A stretch of 6,185 nt of DNA, taken from an uncultured Polyangiaceae bacterium. GTDB taxonomy: Bacteria > Myxococcota_A > Polyangia > Polyangiales > Houyiibacteriaceae. The DNA lies in contig CAMYJN010000159.1 in the NCBI GenBank assembly GCA_947258625.1, positions 1-6,185 of the forward strand, read 5' to 3'. A program made the position numbers and the translations under genes. Positions 1 through 6,056 of this stretch are shown in pieces; position 1 is the stretch's first letter, and each line of letters starts with the position of its first letter. Below the pieces are notes generated by a model that saw only the letters and a list, made by a program, of their open reading frames with translations, was not told the origin of the DNA and searched no databases.

Positions 1-1886
1 GGTACCAGCGCCTTCGCGGCAAGCCCACGTATTTCCTGACCGGCTTGGACGAGCACGGCCTGAAGATCGAGCGCCGCGCGAAGGAAGAGGGGCTCGCCCC
101 ACGGGACTTCGTCGACCGAATGGCGGCGCCGTTCCGACTCGCCTGGGAAGAGCTCGGCTGCGCCCACGACGGATTCATCCGAACGACGTCCCCCCAGCAC
201 CGGGAGAACGTCCAGGCGCTCTGGAAGCTGATGGCTGCGCGCGGGGACATCTACCTCGACGACTACGAGGATTGGTACTGCGTCGGCTGTGAGTCGTTCA
301 AGACCGAAAAGGAGCTCCTCGAGGGCAATCTCTGCCCGATTCATCAAAAGCCGGTAGAGCGCATCAAGGAGCGCAGCTACTTCTTCCGCCTGAGCAAGTA
401 CACCCAGCCGCTCCTCGATTACTACGAAGCGCATCCGGATTTCGTGCGACCCGAAGCGCGCTTCAACGAGGTGAAGTCGTTCGTCAAAGAGGGGTTACGC
501 GACTTGTCGATTTCGCGGACCAGCTTTCGCTGGGGCGTCCCGGTGCCCGATGACCCAGAGCACGTCGTCTACGTTTGGCTCGACGCCTTGATGAACTACG
601 TGAGCGCGCTGGGCGGTCCGGCCGAAGAAGGCGAAGCTCCGCTCTACGACGAATTTTGGAAGTCATCCGAAGCGATCATTCACATCGTTGGAAAAGACAT
701 CCTCCGCTTCCACACGATCTACTGGCCTGCATTCTTGATGAGCGCGGGCATTCGCCTTCCGACCCAGATTTGGGCGCACGGCTGGCTCACGGTCAACGGC
801 GAGAAGATGTCTAAGTCGCTCGGCAACTTTCTCCCGCCAGGACCGTTGGTCGAAGCGGTGGGCGCAGACGTGTTGCGCTACTACTTCATGCGCGAGGTGG
901 GCTTCGGGCAGGACGGCGACTTCAGCCACCGAAATCTGCTCAATCGATACAACGGCGAGCTCGCCAACGGCCTCGGCAATCTGATGAACCGAATCATCGC
1001 GAGCATTCTCAAGAAAAGCCTCGACGGTCGAGTGCCGCGGGTCGAGGTCGAGCAGCTCGACCCCGCCGACCGGCAACTGATCGACAAGGCCAAGGCCGCG
1101 TCCGCGGAAGCGGCCAAGCACCTGGAGGCGCTCGCGTTTCACCGCGCGCTCGACACGATTTGGGAGCTCGTTTCGGCTGCGAATAAGTACGTCGACTCGA
1201 CCGAGCCATGGAGGCTCGCCAAGCAGGACGACAAGACCCGGCTGCAGCAGGTTTGCTACACGGTGCTCGAAACGCTTCGCTGGCTGTCGATCATGCTTTT
1301 CCCCGTAATGCCCGAGAAGTGCAACGAGCTGCGGGCGCAGCTCGGGATGCCCCCGCTTCTACCGACCGAGCAGGTCGACCTCTGGCCCAGTGCGTGGGGA
1401 GGGCTCCGGCCTGGCACGCAGACGCAAAGCGCCACACCACTCTTCCCTAGGTTCGACGAGGCCCAGGAGCGCTCGATGTTGGAGCGTCTCGGCGTAGAGG
1501 CTCCCAACACAAAACAGAAGAAGGCGGCGGCGATGACAGAAACCGAGGAAGTCAAAAACCAATTCATCGAGTTCGATGATTTCATGAAGGTCGACCTTCG
1601 TGTGGCCGTAGTGAAAGAAGCGGAGAAGGTCGCGAAGAGCAAAAAGCTGATCCGGCTCGTCGTCGACGCGGGCGAAGCGGAGCCGCGCCAGATTTTGGCC
1701 GGCATCGCCGAACACTACAGTCCCGAAGACCTCATCGGCCGGCGAGTCGTCATCGTCGCCAACCTCAAACCCCGCAAGCTCATGGGCCTGGAGTCGCAAG
1801 GGATGGTCCTGGCCGCAAGCGACGAGAGCGGTCTGTACGTGCTGGGCGTCGACAAAGAGGTCGAACCCGGATCCCCCGCGAAGTGA
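1..1886 (+). CDS. metG: Methionyl-tRNA synthetase (MetRS), 5'-truncated by the window edge
   Basis: Cytoplasmic class I synthetase that joins methionine to tRNA-Met using ATP. The frame is open from base 3, and its first codons read YQRLRGKPTYFLTGLDEHGL, a typical MetRS N-terminal stretch. The TTG at 45 is therefore an internal Leu codon, and the real start and the HIGH motif lie upstream. Counting from base 3 (627 residues), the zinc knuckle has Cys93, Cys96, Cys111 and His114, the CxxC...CPIH pattern of single-zinc MetRS as in Thermus. 'KDILRFH' lies near 231 and the KMSKS loop at 268-272. The anticodon-binding helical domain runs from about 300 to 470. After a charged linker, a C-terminal OB-fold tRNA-binding domain (about 521-627) carries VDLRV and GLESQGMVLA motifs; in this family it dimerises the enzyme and aids tRNA binding. 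The TGA stop overlaps the GTG of the next gene by 4 bases. Identification is firm; only the start is missing. Confidence 0.97.
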   Translation, partial: YQRLRGKPTYFLTGLDEHGLKIERRAKEEGLAPRDFVDRMAAPFRLAWEELGCAHDGFIRTTSPQHRENVQALWKLMAARGDIYLDDYEDWYCVGCESFKTEKELLEGNLCPIHQKPVERIKERSYFFRLSKYTQPLLDYYEAHPDFVRPEARFNEVKSFVKEGLRDLSISRTSFRWGVPVPDDPEHVVYVWLDALMNYVSALGGPAEEGEAPLYDEFWKSSEAIIHIVGKDILRFHTIYWPAFLMSAGIRLPTQIWAHGWLTVNGEKMSKSLGNFLPPGPLVEAVGADVLRYYFMREVGFGQDGDFSHRNLLNRYNGELANGLGNLMNRIIASILKKSLDGRVPRVEVEQLDPADRQLIDKAKAASAEAAKHLEALAFHRALDTIWELVSAANKYVDSTEPWRLAKQDDKTRLQQVCYTVLETLRWLSIMLFPVMPEKCNELRAQLGMPPLLPTEQVDLWPSAWGGLRPGTQTQSATPLFPRFDEAQERSMLERLGVEAPNTKQKKAAAMTETEEVKNQFIEFDDFMKVDLRVAVVKEAEKVAKSKKLIRLVVDAGEAEPRQILAGIAEHYSPEDLIGRRVVIVANLKPRKLMGLESQGMVLAASDESGLYVLGVDKEVEPGSPAK

Positions 1887-2879
1887 TCCCTCCGCTCACG
1901 CCAACGTTCGACGCCGCACTTCGAGACGTGAGCGCTCAGCAGGCGCGATTTCGCGGCGCAGCGGCTGCGCGGCTTGCGGACCCTCCGTCGGACCGAAGAG
2001 ACGAAGCCGTACAAGGCCTGCTGAGCCTCGCGAAGGACGAGGTCGGCGCGGTTCGCGAGGCGGCATACGAGTCGCTCGGTGCACTCGGCGCGAGCGAAGC
2101 GTTGAGCACGCTGCTAGAAGCCTTCGAGGACGAGCACATCGGCGCCCGTCAGACGGCAGTCCTCGCAGTCGGACGCGTTGCGCCGAAATCAGGCATCAAT
2201 GCAATTGCCGCCTTGCTCGATGATCCTCGTCCGGAGATGCGCTTCTCGGCGATTTGGACCTTGTCTTACCTGGGTGCAGAGCAATCCGAACGAATCGCTG
2301 CGGCCCTGGACGATCGAGACGAAGAAGTGCGCACGCTCGTGCTCCAATGTCTCGGGGAGCTCGGCGCCACGGGCAGCGTCGATACGATCGCGCGATGCTT
2401 GGACGACGCCTCAGACTCAGTTCGCTTTGCGGCGGCGACCAGCCTCGCGACCCTGGGCGACGGGAGGGGCGCCGCAACGCTTCGGGCGGCCCTGAGCCAG
2501 CCGGAGCGGGCCTTTGCTGCTGCGGTTGGGCTTGGCGACCTTGCCGACCGGGAGTCCTTGGCCGCGCTGACTCGACTTGCAAAGCATCGTTGGCGGTCTC
2601 CCATTTTGCGCGCCGCCGCCGCGCGCGCCCTCGTCCGTCTTGGCGACCCGGCCGGCGCTGAAGTCATTCGAAAAATCGTGCGGAGCTGGCGGATCGAAGC
2701 CCGGCAGTACGGTGTGGAGCTGGTGGGCATCGCTGCTCCCCGACGTGACCCGCGCGCTGCGCAAAAGCCGCAGGGTCGAAAGGCCGGTGTACGAAACCAC
2801 GCTCGAGCAGCTCGCCGTGAAGAGCGAGGAGGCAAAGGCCTTGCTTGCTTCTCTTCGTCAGACGAACCACTTTCCGTAG
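1883..2879 (+). CDS. HEAT-repeat protein, reading frame disrupted near 2729-2741
   Basis: Probable protein-interaction scaffold of HEAT or PBS-lyase-like helical repeats; partner and process are unknown. The GTG at 1883 overlaps the metG stop (GTGA), suggesting translational coupling. From about residue 41, some seven units of roughly 30 residues repeat the pattern D-x-x-x-x-V-R-x-x-A-x-x-x-L-G-x-L-G, for example 'DEEVRTLVLQCLGELG' near 146-161. The starting frame stays open through tatD, but after about residue 282 it becomes Arg/Gly-rich with poor third-position GC (about 45% over 47 codons, hand count). The +1 frame from about 2730 has about 78% over 45 codons, reads LLPDVTRALRKSRRVERPVY onward, and ends at TAG 2877-2879, just before tatD. 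I infer one extra base (or two missing) in the printed sequence or in the genome; the corrected product would be about 331 residues. There is no signal peptide or membrane segment. Sitting between metG and tatD hints at co-transcription but not at function. Confidence 0.8.
2729..2741 (+). other. Probable frameshift site in the HEAT-repeat gene
   Basis: Coding character passes from the frame of the GTG at 1883 to the next frame (+1) within this interval. Upstream, 'RQYGVELVG' fits the repeat pattern in the first frame. Downstream, 'DVTRALRKSRR' fits in the second. Candidate causes visible here are a run of four C at 2738-2741, where one extra C would explain the shift, or one surplus base near 2729, which would restore VELVG-SLLPDV. 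A CCC-C string is also a known kind of +1 slippage site, but no stop codon in the first frame or other stimulating signal supports programmed shifting. Confidence 0.7.
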
Positions 2880-2890
2880 TGAATCCGGCC

Positions 2891-3670
2891 ATGCTCTTCG
2901 ACACTCACTGCCACTTGGACGACCCACGTCTCTCGGACGAACTGGACGCCGTCCTCGAGCGCGCCGCGGAAGCCGGCGTACGGCGCATCACCAGTATCGG
3001 CTGCGCGAGCGACGTGGCTTCGGTGACCTCAGCGATCGAAATCGCACGGCGACATCCCGACCGAATCTCGGCGACGGTTGGCGTGCACCCGCACGACGCC
3101 AAGCACCTCGATGACGCGCTCTGCGATGCGATTCGCGACGCGGGCGCCGACCCCTCCGTGGTTGCCATCGGCGAGACCGGCCTCGACTTCCACTACGACC
3201 ACTCGCCCCACCCCGCTCAAGAAGCAGCGTTCCGACGGCAGATCGCGATCGCCAAAGAGCTCAAGAAACCTTTGGTCATTCACACGCGTTCGGCCCCCGA
3301 CGACACACTCCGGATCTTGCGCGAAGAGCAGGCCAAAGACGTGGGCGGCATCATCCATTGCTTTAGCGAGGACGCCCCTTTCGCCGCGGCGGCGCTCGAT
3401 CTGGGTTTCGTATCCTCCTTTAGCGGGATCGTGACCTTCGACAAAGCGGTCGCGGTCCAAGAAGCAGCCATCCAGCAGCCGGCGGATGCGCTTCTGATCG
3501 AGACGGATGCCCCCTACCTGGCCCCGATCCCCAAGCGTGGAAAACGCAATGAACCCGCCTATGTAGCCTACACGGCAGCCCGTATTGCAGAGCTCCGCGG
3601 CGAGGACCCCGAGGCCTTGGCCCACGCCAGCTACGAAAACGCGGTCCGACTCTTTGGAATTCGAGAGTGA
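2891..3670 (+). CDS. tatD: TatD-family metal-dependent nuclease/hydrolase
   Basis: Member of the TatD (YcfH/YabD-type) amidohydrolase superfamily, TIM-barrel enzymes linked to 3'-5' exonuclease activity and DNA repair; exact substrates are unsettled across the family. The product is 259 residues, the usual length. All expected metal ligands are visible: His6 and His8 in THCHLD, Glu95 in GETGLDFHYD, His131 in VIHTR, His156 in IHCFS and Asp206 in ETDAPYLAP. The C-terminal 'RNEPAYV' and 'NAVRLFG' segments are also typical. I chose ATG 2891 because it gives the canonical MLFDTHCH start. A GTG at 2879 that overlaps the HEAT-gene TAG would add four residues. Neither has a clear Shine-Dalgarno sequence, so reinitiation after the HEAT gene is plausible. 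The upstream open frame that appears to fuse it to HEAT repeats is judged spurious. metG-tatD proximity is common in bacteria. The name does not imply a Tat export role. Confidence 0.94.
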   Translation: MLFDTHCHLDDPRLSDELDAVLERAAEAGVRRITSIGCASDVASVTSAIEIARRHPDRISATVGVHPHDAKHLDDALCDAIRDAGADPSVVAIGETGLDFHYDHSPHPAQEAAFRRQIAIAKELKKPLVIHTRSAPDDTLRILREEQAKDVGGIIHCFSEDAPFAAAALDLGFVSSFSGIVTFDKAVAVQEAAIQQPADALLIETDAPYLAPIPKRGKRNEPAYVAYTAARIAELRGEDPEALAHASYENAVRLFGIRE

Positions 3671-3701
3671 TCGGGGCGTCGGGCGGCCGGACGCATCCGC
3701 C

Positions 3702-3729
3702 TTGACTCGCCCCCGCCCATCACTATCTT
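3702..3729 (+). promoter_or_regulatory. Sigma70-type promoter for rplC-rlmE
   Basis: TTGACT (3702-3707) and TATCTT (3724-3729) are separated by 16 bases in the only real intergenic gap of the plus strand (3671-3757). Both boxes are close to the consensus TTGACA/TATAAT. Initiation would fall around 3735-3737, leaving a leader of only about 20 bases before the rplC GTG at 3758, too short for a ribosomal-protein-binding leader. The rest of the gap shows only a weak GC hairpin (CGGA 3688-3691 with TCCG 3696-3699) and no T-run, so I do not call a terminator for tatD. Confidence 0.65.
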
Positions 3730-3757
3730 TGCGGCCCTTTTCCCGGCGAGAACAGTT

Positions 3758-4483
3758 GTGAATACGAATCCCGGCCTCATTGGCACCAAGCTTGGCAATA
3801 CCCAAATCTTCCTCGACGACGGGGAGGTCCGACGCGTCACTGCAATCAAGGCGGGGCCCTGCGTGGTCGTGGGTAAGCGCACCCCCGCAAAAGACGGCTA
3901 CTCCGCGCTGCAGCTCGGCTTCGGCAGCCGTCGCGAAGGGCGCGTGAACAAGCCCGAAGCGGGCGGCTTCAAGAAGGCCGGCGTCGACGCCCAGCGGGTC
4001 GTTCGCGAATTTCGCATCGACGAGGCGCTCCTCGAGCGCTTCGAGGTTGGTCAGACCCTAGGCGCCGCCGACATCTTCCAGGATGGCCAGTTCGTCGATG
4101 TCTCTGCCACCAGCAAGGGCCGTGGCTTCACCGGCGTCATGAGGCGACACAACTTCGCTGGCGCCGGCACCGTGGGTCATGGCACGCACGAGGCCAAGCG
4201 CGGCGGTGGTTCGGTCGGCATGGCCACGACCCCCGGCCGTACCCCTCGTGGTCAGAAAATGGCCGGCCAGCACGGCAACAAGAAGGCGACCATCTTGAAC
4301 CTCCGCGTCGTCCGGGTGCTCCCCGACGAGAACATCGTTCTCGTCGACGGCGGCGTTCCCGGCCCGCGCAACGGTGTCCTCACCTTGAAGGGCGCCATCA
4401 AGAAAGCAGCGGTCCCGCTTCCCGAGCGCCCGGTCCAAGAACAAGCCTCCGATGAGGCGCCGGAAGCCACCGACGAGGGCTAA
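3758..4483 (+). CDS. rplC: 50S ribosomal protein L3
   Basis: Primary 23S rRNA-binding protein that nucleates early 50S assembly; its long loop reaches toward the peptidyl transferase centre. The product is 241 residues, longer than the roughly 206-209 of common bacterial L3. The N-terminal beta-barrel strands 'GLIGTKLGNTQIF' and 'AGPCVVVGKRT', then 'SKGRGFTGVMRRHNF' (119-133) and the central loop 'TPGRTPRGQKMAGQHGN' (158-174), are clear signatures. Gln171 matches the position methylated by PrmB in E. coli. The near-universal KLGMT motif reads KLGNT here. An acidic, probably disordered tail rich in Glu, Asp and Ala (about 223-241) accounts for the extra length. GTG 3758 is chosen because the product then begins directly at the L3 fold; a weak GGCGAG lies seven bases upstream. 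Its own promoter precedes it, and rlmE follows. The usual S10-operon neighbours rpsJ and rplD are absent on both sides. Identification is very secure. Confidence 0.97.
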   Translation: MNTNPGLIGTKLGNTQIFLDDGEVRRVTAIKAGPCVVVGKRTPAKDGYSALQLGFGSRREGRVNKPEAGGFKKAGVDAQRVVREFRIDEALLERFEVGQTLGAADIFQDGQFVDVSATSKGRGFTGVMRRHNFAGAGTVGHGTHEAKRGGGSVGMATTPGRTPRGQKMAGQHGNKKATILNLRVVRVLPDENIVLVDGGVPGPRNGVLTLKGAIKKAAVPLPERPVQEQASDEAPEATDEG

Positions 4484-4486
4484 CTG
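4475..4486 (+). promoter_or_regulatory. Shine-Dalgarno site and CTG start of rlmE
   Basis: GAGGG (4475-4479) within the last two sense codons of rplC complements the 16S rRNA 3' end, and its GAGG core is five bases from CTG 4484. This spacing is good for initiation and supports the CTG, which directly follows the rplC TAA in the same frame. No ATG, GTG or TTG lies between that stop and GTG 4583. Confidence 0.5.
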
Positions 4487-5074
4487 AGCCGCCGCCGCCA
4501 GCAGGATCACCACGGACGCCGCGCGCGGCGCGAGGGCTACCCCGCTCGTTCGGTCTACAAGCTCCAGGAAATCGACCGGCGCGTGGGTCTCTTCAAAAAG
4601 GGCCAGCGCGTGCTCGATCTTGGAGCAAGCCCCGGCTCCTGGACCCTCTACGCCGCTGAGAAGGTCGGTCCAACTGGTCGCGTGCTCGGGATCGACCTCA
4701 ACGACCCGGAGCTTGCACTGCCGGCCCATGCCGAGATCCGCGTGCTGGACGCTTTCGAGGCCGATCCGCAAAGCTTGGGAGGCCCGTTCGACCTCGTCAT
4801 CAGCGACATGGCGCCGAAGACGAGCGGCCAGCGCCATGCCGATCAGTTCCGAAGCTACGAGCTCGTGATCCGCGCCCTCGAGCTTGGCAAGGCGGTGCTG
4901 CAGCCGGGCGGCAGCTTCGTCGCGAAGATCTTCCAGGGCGCCGAGTTCGAGGAAGCACGCAACGCGTTGCGCGAAGTGTTTGGCAAAGTTCGGACCATTC
5001 GTCCCGACGCAACGCGCGACGAAAGCTACGAGCTGTTCTTGGTTGGCCTGGGATTTGAGCCGCTCAATTCTTGA
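4484..5074 (+). CDS. rlmE: 23S rRNA 2'-O-methyltransferase RlmE (FtsJ/RrmJ)
   Basis: Methylates the 2'-hydroxyl of the A-loop uridine (U2552 in E. coli) of 23S rRNA with S-adenosylmethionine, a late 50S maturation step. From CTG 4484 the product has 196 residues, normal for the family. It opens 'SRRRQQDHHGRRARREGY', then 'ARSVYKLQEID' with catalytic Lys26. The SAM-binding motif 'LDLGASPGSW' spans 44-53. The other members of the K-D-K-E tetrad appear to be Asp108 (ISDMAPKTSG), Lys148 (FVAKIFQG) and Glu183 (SYELFLVG). GTG 4583 would remove 33 residues, including Lys26 and the RNA-contacting N-terminus, so I reject it as the start. The rplC TAA sits immediately upstream in the same frame, leaving CTG 4484 as the only plausible initiation codon, unless the printed base is wrong. 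Close linkage to rplC suggests co-transcription and translational coupling. Its 3' end overlaps the convergent TPR gene by 11 bases. Confidence 0.93.
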   Translation: MSRRRQQDHHGRRARREGYPARSVYKLQEIDRRVGLFKKGQRVLDLGASPGSWTLYAAEKVGPTGRVLGIDLNDPELALPAHAEIRVLDAFEADPQSLGGPFDLVISDMAPKTSGQRHADQFRSYELVIRALELGKAVLQPGGSFVAKIFQGAEFEEARNALREVFGKVRTIRPDATRDESYELFLVGLGFEPLNS

Positions 5075-6056
5075 GCGCCTCGAGTCTGGCGCGGGCGCGA
5101 TCCGCATACGGCCCGTCCGGATCGAGCTTCGCGGCGCGCCTCAGGTGGGCCCGTGCCTTCCCGAGCTGGCCCTGTTTCGCCAGGATTGAGCCGTAGGCAT
5201 ACTGAAGCGCCGGATCGCGCTCGTTCTGTCCGACAGCGCGACGCATCGTTGCCTCCGCCGCGTCGACGTCTCCGGTTGCGTACTGCGCCAAGGCCAGCTC
5301 GGCGAGAAGCTCCGTCGGGGGCGGTTCGGGGGCCTGCCGAAGTGCCGTCTGCAGAACCGGTACCGCCTCTGCTGGCAAGCCGGCGCGCCGCAAACCCTCC
5401 CCGACCGCAATCGACAGCAAGACGTCGCCGAGGATCATCGAACGAACAGCGCGGAGCTGCACCGCCGCGTCTTCGGGCCGCCCTGCATCGAGAAGCATCA
5501 TGGCCAAATTGATTCGAGGGACCGGATCGTCAGGGAGTCGATCGATGGCCGCGAGGTATTCGCGTTCGGCATCCTCGTGGTTTCCAAGCTCTTCGTAAGA
5601 GAGCGCGAGGTTGAACCGGGCAGCGGCCAGCGCAGGATCGAGGGCGACCGCACGTTCAAGCATCGCCGTGGCCTCCGTGAGCTTGCCGGCTTCACGCAAC
5701 AGCACCCCCAAATTGTTGAACGCCTCGGCGAAGTTCGGGTCGAGCGCGGTCGCACGCCGGTAGGCCTTCTCGGCCAAAGCCCAGTCGTTCGTCGCTTCCT
5801 GCGAAAGCCCCAAATCCAGCCAAGCCCTGGCATCGTTCGGGTCATCGGCGAGCGCCTTTTCGAAAACACGCCTGGCTTCCGCAACCTTGCCTTCGGCGAG
5901 AAGGCTTTCTCCGCGGAGGACATCGGGGCTGGCCGAAGGACGACTGACGACGGCGCGTGTTGGCACTTCGGCCGGGCCGCTTGGAGTCGAGCCACAGCCT
6001 GCACAGAGCGCTCCGAGGATCGCAGCGCGGAGAAGTCGAGCGCCCGGCGTCTTCAC
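5064..6056 (-). CDS. TPR-repeat lipoprotein of unknown function
   Basis: Predicted envelope-anchored scaffold of 330 residues. The N-terminus MKTPGARLLRAAILGALCAG is a short lipoprotein signal with Arg residues before a hydrophobic core. Cys21 is the likely lipidated residue; the lipobox is slightly atypical, with Cys at -3 (L-C-A-G-C). Gly22 follows, so nothing argues for inner-membrane retention. A Pro/Ser-rich linker (about 22-42) leads into about eight tetratricopeptide repeats of 34 residues covering roughly 43-315, with the pattern W/Y-x-x-L-G...A...A-x-x-x-x-x-x-A-L-x-P, for example 'FNNLGVLLREAGKLTEA' and 'AVALDP'. The fifth and sixth units are degenerate. TPR arrays bind protein partners; no catalytic motif is seen. 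A role in secretion or pilus assembly, as for Tgl/PilF-type TPR lipoproteins, is possible but unsupported. GTG 6056 has AGAGG four bases upstream and overlaps the glnD-like stop (GTGA), implying coupled translation. Confidence 0.88.
   Translation of the reverse strand: MKTPGARLLRAAILGALCAGCGSTPSGPAEVPTRAVVSRPSASPDVLRGESLLAEGKVAEARRVFEKALADDPNDARAWLDLGLSQEATNDWALAEKAYRRATALDPNFAEAFNNLGVLLREAGKLTEATAMLERAVALDPALAAARFNLALSYEELGNHEDAEREYLAAIDRLPDDPVPRINLAMMLLDAGRPEDAAVQLRAVRSMILGDVLLSIAVGEGLRRAGLPAEAVPVLQTALRQAPEPPPTELLAELALAQYATGDVDAAEATMRRAVGQNERDPALQYAYGSILAKQGQLGKARAHLRRAAKLDPDGPYADRARARLEALKN

Noticed and set aside
1..6. GGTACC (KpnI site) at the first base as a cloning junction
   Set aside because: A second GGTACC occurs inside the TPR gene near 5359, and six bases at an edge prove nothing about origin.
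45..47. TTG as the start of metG
   Set aside because: The frame is open to base 3 and the upstream codons encode conserved MetRS sequence (RGKPTYFLTGL); the gene is cut by the window edge.
1883..3670. A single HEAT-TatD fusion protein
   Set aside because: The linker in that frame has low third-position GC and Arg-rich shadow composition, while the adjacent frame shows real coding character and ends just before the canonical TatD start.
3682..3701. Intrinsic terminator after tatD
   Set aside because: GGCGG/CCGCC and CGGA/TCCG can pair, but stems are only 4-5 bases and no T-run follows.
3029..3805. Open frame of 258 codons on the minus strand
   Set aside because: It is antisense to tatD, whose active-site motifs are all intact, and it also crosses the rplC promoter and start.
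4058..5107. Long open frame (349 codons) on the minus strand across rplC and rlmE
   Set aside because: It lies antisense to two clearly conserved genes, has no recognisable motifs, and is explained by high GC keeping opposite frames free of stops.
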